NCBI GenBank assembly: GCA_937915965.1
Contig: CALGHC010000344.1
Coordinates: 1 to 5,091, forward strand
Reading direction: 5' to 3'
Source: an uncultured Myxococcales bacterium
GTDB lineage: Bacteria; Myxococcota_A; UBA9042
DNA length: 5,091 nucleotides
Part shown: in pieces, positions 1 to 5,091 of the stretch
Numbering within the stretch: position 1 is the first letter of the stretch
Layout: each line of letters starts with the position of its first letter
The notes under the pieces: generated by a model
What the model was told of the DNA's origin: nothing
What the model saw: only the letters and a program-made list of their open reading frames with translations
Databases searched by the model: none
Program-made: the position numbers and the translations under genes

Positions 1-232
1 CTGCCCCTACTGCCGTTCATGGGGTGCGCACGTGACGCCTCCCTTCCGTGGTTCATGCCGCCGGAGCCCCGAAGGTAAACGCCCGCCTGCGGCAGAACCC
101 CCGGTCCTCAGCCGGCCGAATGCCGCGTCGCGAGCGAGCGAAACGCTGCGGCTACGACCGCTCATTTCGCCCGCCCTTCCCGCGCCGGCCAGGATGGCCT
201 AGATTACGGCCGCGTCCGGAATCGCCCCGAAC

Positions 233-247
233 GGCCCGGACCGGGCC
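233..247. repeat. Perfect 15-bp palindrome in the operon leader
   Basis: The sequence GGCCCGG-A-CCGGGCC is a 7-bp inverted repeat around a single central base. Its right end lies 31 bases before the ATPase start codon. As DNA it could be an operator for a dimeric repressor. As RNA it would give a six-pair GC stem with a three-base loop just upstream of the ribosome binding site. No T-run follows, so it is not a standard terminator. In GC-rich DNA such palindromes also arise by chance, so a function is only a possibility. Confidence 0.35.
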
Positions 248-263
248 CTACCCGAAAGAGGAC

Positions 264-270
264 AGCGAGG
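264..270 (+). promoter_or_regulatory. Ribosome binding site deciding the ATPase start
   Basis: AGCGAGG ends 8 bases before the ATG at 279, a normal spacing for a Shine-Dalgarno site, and a second purine-rich stretch lies just before it (254-262). This supports ATG 279 over the GTG at 48, which would add 77 residues that do not belong to the ABC ATPase fold. Confidence 0.5.
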
Positions 271-278
271 TTGACCCC

Positions 279-1244
279 ATGATCAGCGTGGACCACGTCA
301 GCAAGTACTACGGCTCCCACGCAGCCGTGCGCGATCTGCAGTTCCGCATCGACGAAGGCGAGTGCATCGGCTTTCTGGGTCTCAACGGCGCCGGCAAGTC
401 GACGACGCTGCGGCTGCTGTCGTGCCTGATCATGCCGACCTCGGGCCGGATCACCATTCGCGGCCACGACGCAGGCGTGAACCCACACGAGATTCGGCAC
501 TTTGTCGGCTTTCTGCCCGACAGCCCGCCGCTGTACGAGGAGATGACCGTCGCGTCCTACCTGCGCTTCGCCGGGCGACTCCGCGCCATGGCGGACAGCG
601 ACGTCGGCCGAAGGCTGCCGGACGTGATCGATATCTGCGGCCTCGATGAGGTCTCGGACACGCCGATCGCCGAACTGTCACACGGCTTCCGCCAGCGCGT
701 CGGCATCGGCCAGGCGATCATCCACGAGCCGGCTCTGCTGATCCTCGACGAGCCCACGCAGGGTCTCGATCCGGTCCAGATCGTCGAGATGCGCTCGATG
801 ATCCGGCGCCTCGCCGGCCAGCACACCATCTTGCTATCTACGCACATGCTCGCCGAGATCGAGGCGACCTGCGACCGAATCCTCATGCTGCACGAGGGCC
901 GAATCACCGCCGAAGGGACCGAAGCCGAGCTGGCGACGCGCTACGGCGGAGCCGGCGGGACCCTTGAGGTCGAGGTCCGCGGCGCCGCCGAACAAGTGGT
1001 CGCGCTCCTCACTGACGCAACCGACGGCGCCCCGGTCAAGATCCTCTCCGACAGCGGCGGCATCATCCGGGCCCATGTCGACAGCGAAGCGGATGTGCGC
1101 GAGGCCCTCGCGCGTGCAGTCATCGAAGCCGGCCTCGGCCTGATCGAACTGCGCCGGGTCACCTCCGGCTTGGAATCTATCTTCGTTCGCATGAGCCGCA
1201 ACGAGGACATCGCCGCAACGCCCCCCCAGGAGGTGCACGAATGA
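279..1244 (+). CDS. ABC transporter ATP-binding protein, GldA-like ABC-2 type
   Basis: This 321-residue protein is the cytoplasmic ATPase of an ABC-2 type transporter; it should hydrolyse ATP as a dimer to drive the permease encoded next. The nucleotide-binding domain spans about residues 2-222. It has a Walker A GLNGAGKST (34-42, Lys40), a signature LSHGFRQR (133-140), a Walker B LLILDEP with Asp157 and Glu158, a D-loop GLDP (162-165) and the switch His189 in STHM, so all catalytic elements are present. The Q-loop position reads LPDSPPLY (79-86) with Asp81 where many ABC ATPases have Gln; the GldA/NosF-type subfamily commonly has an acidic residue there. Residues about 225-321 form the C-terminal accessory region, ending in LESIFVRMS, the usual end motif of this family. 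ATG 279 is chosen because the fold begins there (MISVDHVSKYYG) and a ribosome binding site precedes it. The stop overlaps the permease start. The substrate cannot be read from the sequence. Closest named relative by style is GldA, with no claim of a gliding role. Confidence 0.95.
   Translation: MISVDHVSKYYGSHAAVRDLQFRIDEGECIGFLGLNGAGKSTTLRLLSCLIMPTSGRITIRGHDAGVNPHEIRHFVGFLPDSPPLYEEMTVASYLRFAGRLRAMADSDVGRRLPDVIDICGLDEVSDTPIAELSHGFRQRVGIGQAIIHEPALLILDEPTQGLDPVQIVEMRSMIRRLAGQHTILLSTHMLAEIEATCDRILMLHEGRITAEGTEAELATRYGGAGGTLEVEVRGAAEQVVALLTDATDGAPVKILSDSGGIIRAHVDSEADVREALARAVIEAGLGLIELRRVTSGLESIFVRMSRNEDIAATPPQEVHE
1228..1234 (+). promoter_or_regulatory. Strong ribosome binding site for the permease
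   Basis: AGGAGGT is close to the ideal anti-16S sequence and lies 6 bases before the ATG at 1241. It sits inside the last codons of the ATPase gene, so the permease can be translated both by coupling at the ATGA overlap and by fresh initiation. Confidence 0.75.
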
Positions 1245-1966
1245 GCAACACCCTGCTCATCGCTCGCCGCGAGCTGACCAGCTATCTGCGCACCCCCAGC
1301 GGCTGGATCATCGCCGCGGCGGTGCTGCTGATAGATGGCCTGCTCTTCAACGCTTTCGCGCTGGGGACGCAGCCCAAGCCGTCGACGCAGGTCCTACAGG
1401 ACTTCTTCTACTTTGCCGCGGGCACGACCATGATCGCCGCGATCTTGCTGTCGATGCGGCTGCTGGCCGAGGAGCGTCAGGCGGGAACGCTCTCGCTCCT
1501 GCTCACGTCGCCCATCCGCGAATACCAGATCGTTGCCGGAAAGTTCCTATCTGCGTTTGCCTTTCTTCTGTTGCTGATCGGGCTCACGGCCTACATGCCA
1601 GCGTTGATATTCGTGCACGGCAAGGTCAGCTTGGGCCACATCGCTGGTGGCTATCTCGGCCTCGCCCTCCTCGGCGGCTCGGCCCTGGCGATCGGCGTTC
1701 TCGGTTCCTCCCTGGGTCGCAACCAGCTCGTCGCGGGGGTCCTCTCGGCGCTCTTCCTGGTCAGCTTGCTGCTGTGTTGGATGGTCGCCCGGGTCGCCGA
1801 CCCGCCGCTGCGCGAGGTCTTGCGCTATCTCGCTCCCTTCGATCAGCACTTTCTGCCGTTTCAGCGCGGCATGCTGCGGCTCAGCGACGTCGTCTTCTTT
1901 GTGTCGGTGTCCTGGTTCGCGCTGTTGGCTGCGACCCGCGTCTTGCACAGTCAGAGGTGGCGATGA
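1241..1966 (+). CDS. ABC-2 type transporter permease, GldF/NosY-like
   Basis: This 241-residue protein is the inner-membrane permease subunit that pairs with the ATPase encoded just upstream. Six hydrophobic segments are visible at about residues 20-40, 57-77, 98-120, 134-155, 162-184 and 214-233, the standard number for an ABC-2 permease. Between helices 2 and 3 lies the family hallmark: AEERQAGTLSLLLTSPI (76-92), followed by REYQIVAGKF, which in relatives is the cytoplasmic coupling region contacting the ATPase. The N-terminus (IARRELTSYLRTPSGWI) is also typical of GldF-like permeases. Length is normal for the family. The start is fixed by AGGAGGT six bases upstream and by the 4-base overlap with the ATPase stop; the end overlaps the GldG-like start. 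The transported substrate is unknown; export of a lipid, glycan or protein, or mechanical work at the envelope, are all possible. Confidence 0.93.
   Translation: MSNTLLIARRELTSYLRTPSGWIIAAAVLLIDGLLFNAFALGTQPKPSTQVLQDFFYFAAGTTMIAAILLSMRLLAEERQAGTLSLLLTSPIREYQIVAGKFLSAFAFLLLLIGLTAYMPALIFVHGKVSLGHIAGGYLGLALLGGSALAIGVLGSSLGRNQLVAGVLSALFLVSLLLCWMVARVADPPLREVLRYLAPFDQHFLPFQRGMLRLSDVVFFVSVSWFALLAATRVLHSQRWR
1953..1958 (+). promoter_or_regulatory. Ribosome binding site for the GldG-like gene
   Basis: AGAGGT inside the final codons of the permease gene precedes the ATG at 1963 by 4 bases, a slightly short spacing. Together with the ATGA overlap it supports the 1963 start over an in-frame ATG at 1774 that would lie deep within the permease gene. 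Confidence 0.5.
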
Positions 1967-3957
1967 ACACCCGCGTCTCCACCACGGGCCCGCTGTCGAG
2001 CGGGCTCCTTTTCGTCGGGCTGATCGCCATCCTGATCGGCCAGCGGATCCTCGGCGGCGTCGAGTCCGGCGTCCTGCTTACCTGGGGCGGCGCGGCCCTG
2101 GTCGCCACCGGATTCGCGGTTCGTGTTGCGGCCTGGGTGCGCAGTAGCGGTGTCGTGCGCCGGGTCGAGAGCCGCCTGATCATCGCCCAGGCCGGCGTCC
2201 TGGTCGCCCTCGGCCTGTACGCTTTGACGACCAGAACCGGGCTCGACCTCCTCGGCACGGCGGACGCCGAGATCGGCCGCGCCGCCCTCATCGGCACGGT
2301 CGCCTGGGTCTGCGTCATGACCATCGCGGCGACGGCGCTTGCCTTCATGGAGTTTACCTACCTGCGGATGCCGCTGGCCGTATCGGTCGAGGTCGGCCGC
2401 ATCTCAGCAGCCGGCCGAGCCGGGGTCAGCCTCGCCTGCGCGCTGGTCTTCCTCTTCTCGATCAACCACATCGCCAGCCAGAAGGACATCCGCCGCGACC
2501 TCTCGTACCTCAAGACAACACGGGTCGGCGGCTCGACGCTGGCGATGGTCGACCGCCTGGACACGCCCGTGCGGGTGGTCCTCTTCTTCCCCCAGGTGAA
2601 CGACGTCCTTGAGCAGATCCGACCCTACTTCGATGAGCTCGCGGCGCGCTCGCCGAGGCTGCGGGTCGAGATCCTCGACCACGCCCTCGCCCCGGAGTTG
2701 GCGCGCGACTACAAGGTCCGCGACAACGGTACGGTGCTGCTGGTACGCGAGGGTGACGAGGAGGCGCCGGCCATCGACGCCAAGCCGCCGGCAGTACCCA
2801 AGCAAGCCGGCAAGCTCGCGTCGCAGACGATCGAGGTCGGCTCCAAGCTTGAGGACGCCCGCAAGAGGCTGCGCACCCTCGACGCCTCGTTCCAAAAGGC
2901 ATTCGCCCAGCTCGTGCAGCCGGGCCGCAAGCTGTACTTCACCACGGGGCATCGGGAGTTCAGTGAGAAGCTGGCCCCAGGCGATGACACGGGCGACGGT
3001 CTGCGCGACATGAATGGCGTGCTCGGCCGCTTCCACGTTGAGGCCGAGACGCTCGGAGCTGCCCAGGGTCTCGCCGCCGACGTTCCCGCGGGCGCGGGTG
3101 CCGTCGCGGTGATTGGGCCGCGTGAGCCATTCCTGTCCGAGGAAGCCGACACGCTCCTGCGCTACGTGCGCGGCGGCGGCAGGCTCGTCGTGATGGTAGA
3201 CCCGAAGGTCGACTCAGGCCTCGGTCCACTGCTCGACGGCCTTGGGCTGCAACTGCACGACGGCGTGATCGCCAGCAAGCGCCATTTCATGCGCCGCACG
3301 GCCAGCAACGCCGACCGCTCCATCGTGTACAGCAACCGCTACTCGTCGCACCCGACCGTCACCAGCGCGAGCCTCAACGCGTCTCAGGTCGCGACCTTTG
3401 TCTACGGCGCTGGCGCCCTCGAACGGCGCAAGGGTGAGCTCCCTCCCCCGCGCCCCCAGATTGTCTTTCCGCTGCGCACGGCCGCCGACGCCTGGCGCGA
3501 CCTGGACGGCGACTTCGAACAGGGCAAGGACGAGGCCGCGGGCCAGCAGAATCTCATCGCGGCGGTGACCGTTCCGGTCGTCGCGAGGGGCACGGTCGAC
3601 TCCGGCACGGTCGACTCCAATGGGAACATCCCGGCCGCCGGAAGATCGGCGCCGGGCGAGTCAGCGGAGCTAGCCGCAGAGGGTCGCGTCGTCGTCATCG
3701 GCGACGGCGACTTCGTGACCGACAAGCTGTTTCGTAACCCCGGAAACCTGTTGATCTTCGTCGACAGCCTCCGGTGGCTGATTGGAGACGAAGCGGTCAG
3801 CACCGACCTCGCCTCCGAAGAGGACATCCCCATCGAGCACAGCCGTGAAGCGGACAAGTGGTGGTTCTACCTGACCACATTCGCGGTGCCGCTGCCGCTC
3901 GTCGGGGTCGGCATGTGGACGGCGCGACGGCGACGCCGCAAGGGAGGCCGGTCATGA
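1963..3957 (+). CDS. GldG-family ABC transporter auxiliary protein with extra N-terminal helices
   Basis: This 664-residue protein is a GldG-like auxiliary subunit (ABC_transp_aux domain) of the transporter encoded upstream. Five hydrophobic segments lie near the N-terminus (about 12-30, 36-57, 72-90, 106-128, 152-170) and one near the C-terminus (634-652). The fifth helix leads into SQKDIRRDLSYLK and LAMVDRLDTPVRVVLFF (193-209), the usual GldG entry into the soluble domain. Further landmarks are LYFTTGHRE (324-332, the family GHGE-like motif), AVAVIGPREPF (380-390), YVRGGGRLVVMVDP (401-414) and RVVVIGDGDFVTD (575-587). Arg-rich loop 57-71 and the Arg-rich tail 655-663, against acidic loop 90-105, fit a topology with both ends cytoplasmic and residues about 171-633 periplasmic. 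Typical Bacteroidetes GldG has a single N-terminal helix, so about 150 residues are extra here. A variable linker near 540-572 contains a duplicated GTVDS. Start and stop both overlap neighbours by 4 bases. The family role is known; the molecular function is not settled. Confidence 0.9.
   Translation: MNTRVSTTGPLSSGLLFVGLIAILIGQRILGGVESGVLLTWGGAALVATGFAVRVAAWVRSSGVVRRVESRLIIAQAGVLVALGLYALTTRTGLDLLGTADAEIGRAALIGTVAWVCVMTIAATALAFMEFTYLRMPLAVSVEVGRISAAGRAGVSLACALVFLFSINHIASQKDIRRDLSYLKTTRVGGSTLAMVDRLDTPVRVVLFFPQVNDVLEQIRPYFDELAARSPRLRVEILDHALAPELARDYKVRDNGTVLLVREGDEEAPAIDAKPPAVPKQAGKLASQTIEVGSKLEDARKRLRTLDASFQKAFAQLVQPGRKLYFTTGHREFSEKLAPGDDTGDGLRDMNGVLGRFHVEAETLGAAQGLAADVPAGAGAVAVIGPREPFLSEEADTLLRYVRGGGRLVVMVDPKVDSGLGPLLDGLGLQLHDGVIASKRHFMRRTASNADRSIVYSNRYSSHPTVTSASLNASQVATFVYGAGALERRKGELPPPRPQIVFPLRTAADAWRDLDGDFEQGKDEAAGQQNLIAAVTVPVVARGTVDSGTVDSNGNIPAAGRSAPGESAELAAEGRVVVIGDGDFVTDKLFRNPGNLLIFVDSLRWLIGDEAVSTDLASEEDIPIEHSREADKWWFYLTTFAVPLPLVGVGMWTARRRRRKGGRS
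3589..3618 (+). repeat. Two tandem copies of a 15-bp unit inside the GldG-like gene
   Basis: GGCACGGTCGACTCC occurs twice back to back (3589-3603 and 3604-3618) with no mismatch, encoding GTVDS-GTVDS at residues 543-552. The unit is a multiple of three, so gain or loss of a copy keeps the frame. It falls in a low-complexity Gly/Ser/Ala-rich linker between the GldG-domain body and the conserved RVVVIGDGDF segment, where length changes should be tolerated. Confidence 0.85.
3941..3947 (+). promoter_or_regulatory. Ribosome binding site for the DUF4340-like gene
   Basis: AGGGAGG lies 6 bases before the ATG at 3954, inside the last codons of the GldG-like gene. Its strength and spacing, plus the ATGA overlap, fix the start of the last gene. 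Confidence 0.7.
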
Positions 3958-5091
3958 GAAGTGTACTGGTCCATGCGGCGCTGGCGATTCTGGGGCTTGT
4001 TGCCGTCTATGGTCTGCACAGCGGCGCCGAGGACCTGCCTCGCTCCGATGGCGAGGTCGAGGTGCTGGACTGCGAGCCGTCCGCTTTCGAGTCGATCGAG
4101 CTGCGCACCGACCTCAAGACAACACGATTGGAGATGCCCCGCGCGGGCGGCAAGCGCCACGCCTGGCTCAAGGTCGAGGAGCGCCCCAAGGAGGCCACCG
4201 TCGCCCGAGTTGCCGAGGCGGAGCGCCTGCGCGCGGCAGGGCTTCCGCTACCTGCGACGCTGCAGAGCGCCACCGTCGCCTCGCTGGAGCCTGATCAGCG
4301 CGAGTTTGCTGGCAACGACCAGGCCGAGAAGATGGTGGAGCGGATCGCGCCGCTGCGTGCGGTTCGCAGCCTCGGCACGGTCGGGGCCGATCGCCTCGCG
4401 GGGCTTGAGTTAGACAAGACGACGCGCACGCTGACGGTGACCTGCGCAGGCAAGGCCCGCAGCTTCGACATCGGCGGCCGGACATTCGGCACAGGTAACC
4501 GCTACGCCCGCGAGACGGGCGGCGAGACCGTCGTACTTCTGCCCGGTTCTCTTATCAGCGATCTGGAGATGGCTCACGCGCGATTCATGCAGCGGACCTT
4601 GCACCGTTTTGCCCTCAAGGACGTTGACGAGGTCAGCATCGAGGCGGGGGGGCGCAGCCGCTCTTTGCTCCAGCGTGCGCGCACATCACCACGCGACGCG
4701 CTGTGGGTCGACGCCGCTGAGCCCGAACGCCGCAACGAGCTGTTCGGCACCTGGCTGGCCAAGGTCGACCGGCTGCGCGCCCAGAAGTACGAAAGCCCCG
4801 ACGAACAGCCGGGCGGGCCCGGCGGCGCAATGAACGTGCCGACGCCGGTCGTGCAGATCCGATATCACGGTGACGGCGAGGAGATCGGCCGCCTGGAGTT
4901 GACCCGCGTCGACGGCAAGGAGGCGACGTATTACGCCCGCAGCGAGGCGACCCGCGCTTGGGTCGAGGTCCCCGCTTCGCTGGCCTTGCTGGTCGCGCAG
5001 GACGTGGCGGCGGTGGTTGGACTCGAAGTTGCTGCCGCGCCGGTGACAGCGCCGGTGACAGCGCCGGTGACAGCGCCGGTGACAGCGCCGG
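3954..5091 (+). CDS. DUF4340-like membrane-anchored protein, 3' end beyond the window
   Basis: The frame is open from ATG 3954 to the window edge (379 codons, no stop), so the C-terminus is missing. Residues 1-7 (MRSVLVH) lead into a hydrophobic segment at about 4-21, best read as an uncleaved inner-membrane anchor that places the rest in the periplasm; a signal peptide is the alternative. The body resembles DUF4340 proteins: VEVLDCEPSAFESIELRTD (35-53) matches the opening strand region, and PLRAVRSLGTVGADRLAGLE (133-152) with LDKTTRTLTVTCAGK (153-167) the middle. FDIGGRTFGTGNRYARE (171-187), VVLLPGSLISDLE (193-205) and FMQRTLHRF (211-219) follow the pattern of deltaproteobacterial members. 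Such genes commonly follow GldG-like genes and are thought to form an auxiliary part of the same transporter; the biochemical role is unknown. The visible part ends in a run of APVT repeats (362-379), probably a low-complexity C-terminal tail. A seven-G run at 4646-4652 is an indel-prone spot, but the frame is intact as given. Confidence 0.85.
   Translation, partial: MRSVLVHAALAILGLVAVYGLHSGAEDLPRSDGEVEVLDCEPSAFESIELRTDLKTTRLEMPRAGGKRHAWLKVEERPKEATVARVAEAERLRAAGLPLPATLQSATVASLEPDQREFAGNDQAEKMVERIAPLRAVRSLGTVGADRLAGLELDKTTRTLTVTCAGKARSFDIGGRTFGTGNRYARETGGETVVLLPGSLISDLEMAHARFMQRTLHRFALKDVDEVSIEAGGRSRSLLQRARTSPRDALWVDAAEPERRNELFGTWLAKVDRLRAQKYESPDEQPGGPGGAMNVPTPVVQIRYHGDGEEIGRLELTRVDGKEATYYARSEATRAWVEVPASLALLVAQDVAAVVGLEVAAAPVTAPVTAPVTAPVTAP
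5037..5091 (+). repeat. 12-bp tandem repeat, at least 4.5 copies, encoding APVT
   Basis: The unit GCGCCGGTGACA is repeated four times exactly (5037-5048, 5049-5060, 5061-5072, 5073-5084), and a fifth copy is cut after 7 bases by the window edge. It is in frame with the DUF4340-like gene and encodes Ala-Pro-Val-Thr from residue 362. Copies are identical at the DNA level, including the ACA Thr codon, which suggests recent expansion by slippage. Because the unit is four codons long, copy changes would alter tail length without breaking the frame. Confidence 0.95.

Larger units (their letters stand above)
1..278. other. Upstream leader region without a supported gene
   Basis: No convincing gene is visible in this stretch. 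One + frame is open from the window edge to a TAA at 76-78 and another to a TAG at 200-202, so the tail of an upstream gene could lie here, but neither 25-66 codon translation looks like a recognisable protein end. The translation in the ATPase frame upstream of 279 is rich in Arg and Pro and looks like translated GC-rich noncoding DNA. The only AT-containing spot that could act as a -10 box is TAGATT at 200-205, and there is no good -35 at the right distance, so I do not call a promoter. A short inverted repeat (GGCCA/TGGCC, 187-199) and a longer palindrome (233-247) are present. The operon promoter is expected in this interval. Confidence 0.5.

Noticed and set aside
1..55. Divergent gene on the - strand starting at an ATG at 55 or 20
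   Set aside because: Only a few codons are visible, with no properly spaced ribosome binding site.
187..199. GGCCA/TGGCC hairpin as a terminator of an upstream gene
   Set aside because: The stem is only five pairs and is not followed by a T-run.
1..202. Tail of an upstream gene, including a CPYC-like start in one frame ending at TAG 200
   Set aside because: The translations show no recognisable protein end and a thioredoxin-like CxxC alone at the edge is not enough. It remains possible but unsupported.
177..205. Sigma-70 promoter with -10 TAGATT at 200-205
   Set aside because: The hexamer at the matching -35 position is TTCCCG, a poor match, and one AT-containing hexamer is not enough to call a promoter.
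48..278. N-terminal extension of the ATPase from GTG 48
   Set aside because: The 77 added residues are Arg/Pro-rich and unlike any ABC ATPase N-terminus. The fold and a ribosome binding site both point to ATG 279.
1774..1962. N-terminal extension of the GldG-like protein from ATG 1774
   Set aside because: It would overlap the permease gene by almost 200 bases, its residues are Arg/Ala-rich out-of-frame translation, and the ATGA junction with a ribosome binding site at 1963 is a better start.
3604..3630. Calcium-binding loop in the Asp/Gly/Asn-rich linker of the GldG-like protein
   Set aside because: The DSNGN segment lacks the regular Asp spacing of EF-hand or RTX loops.
2404..3857. Long open frames on the - strand, for example 2404-3036 and 3402-3857
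   Set aside because: They lie entirely within the GldG-like gene, their translations are low-complexity Arg/Ala/Ser/Pro-rich without domains, and long antisense frames are expected in GC-rich coding DNA.
279..3957. Assignment as a gliding-motility operon
   Set aside because: Homology to GldA/F/G alone does not show gliding; no other gliding gene is visible and the cassette style is found in non-gliding bacteria.
4168..4868. Short open frames on both strands across the last gene
   Set aside because: The continuous + frame from 3954 to the window edge has recognisable DUF4340-like patterns and explains the codon pattern; the others are shadows.

Overview
The window is a strongly GC-rich stretch, with most codon third positions G or C. 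It carries one compact, co-directional operon on the + strand that is cut off by the right edge. Protein style and gene order (GldA-like ATPase, ABC-2 permease, GldG-like protein, DUF4340-like protein) are what I would expect from a high-GC Gram-negative bacterium such as a myxobacterial or other deltaproteobacterial-type lineage. That placement is inference from style, not from a marker gene.

Layout: positions 1-278 form a leader with no gene I can support. It holds a perfect 15-bp palindrome (233-247) and a ribosome binding site for the first gene. The ABC-transporter ATPase runs 279-1244, a six-helix ABC-2 permease 1241-1966, and a GldG-family membrane-anchored protein 1963-3957. A DUF4340-like, membrane-anchored protein starts at 3954 and is still open at 5091. 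Each of the three junctions is a 4-base ATGA overlap, so there is no untranslated space between genes. The DUF4340-like gene runs off the window inside a 12-bp tandem repeat encoding Ala-Pro-Val-Thr.

Working together: the ATPase should dimerise and power the permease in the inner membrane. The GldG-like protein probably sits in the same complex with a large periplasmic domain. The DUF4340-like protein, with a single N-terminal anchor, is likely the second periplasmic partner. The set resembles the GldA/GldF/GldG transporter known from Bacteroidetes gliding, but nothing here points to gliding. Related cassettes occur in many non-gliding bacteria with unknown substrate.

The most notable points are the four extra N-terminal membrane helices on the GldG-like protein, the in-frame APVT repeat at the window end, and the unbroken chain of ATGA couplings. 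I see no RNA gene, mobile element, CRISPR array or terminator. The cassette type is already known, so I do not claim a wholly new system.
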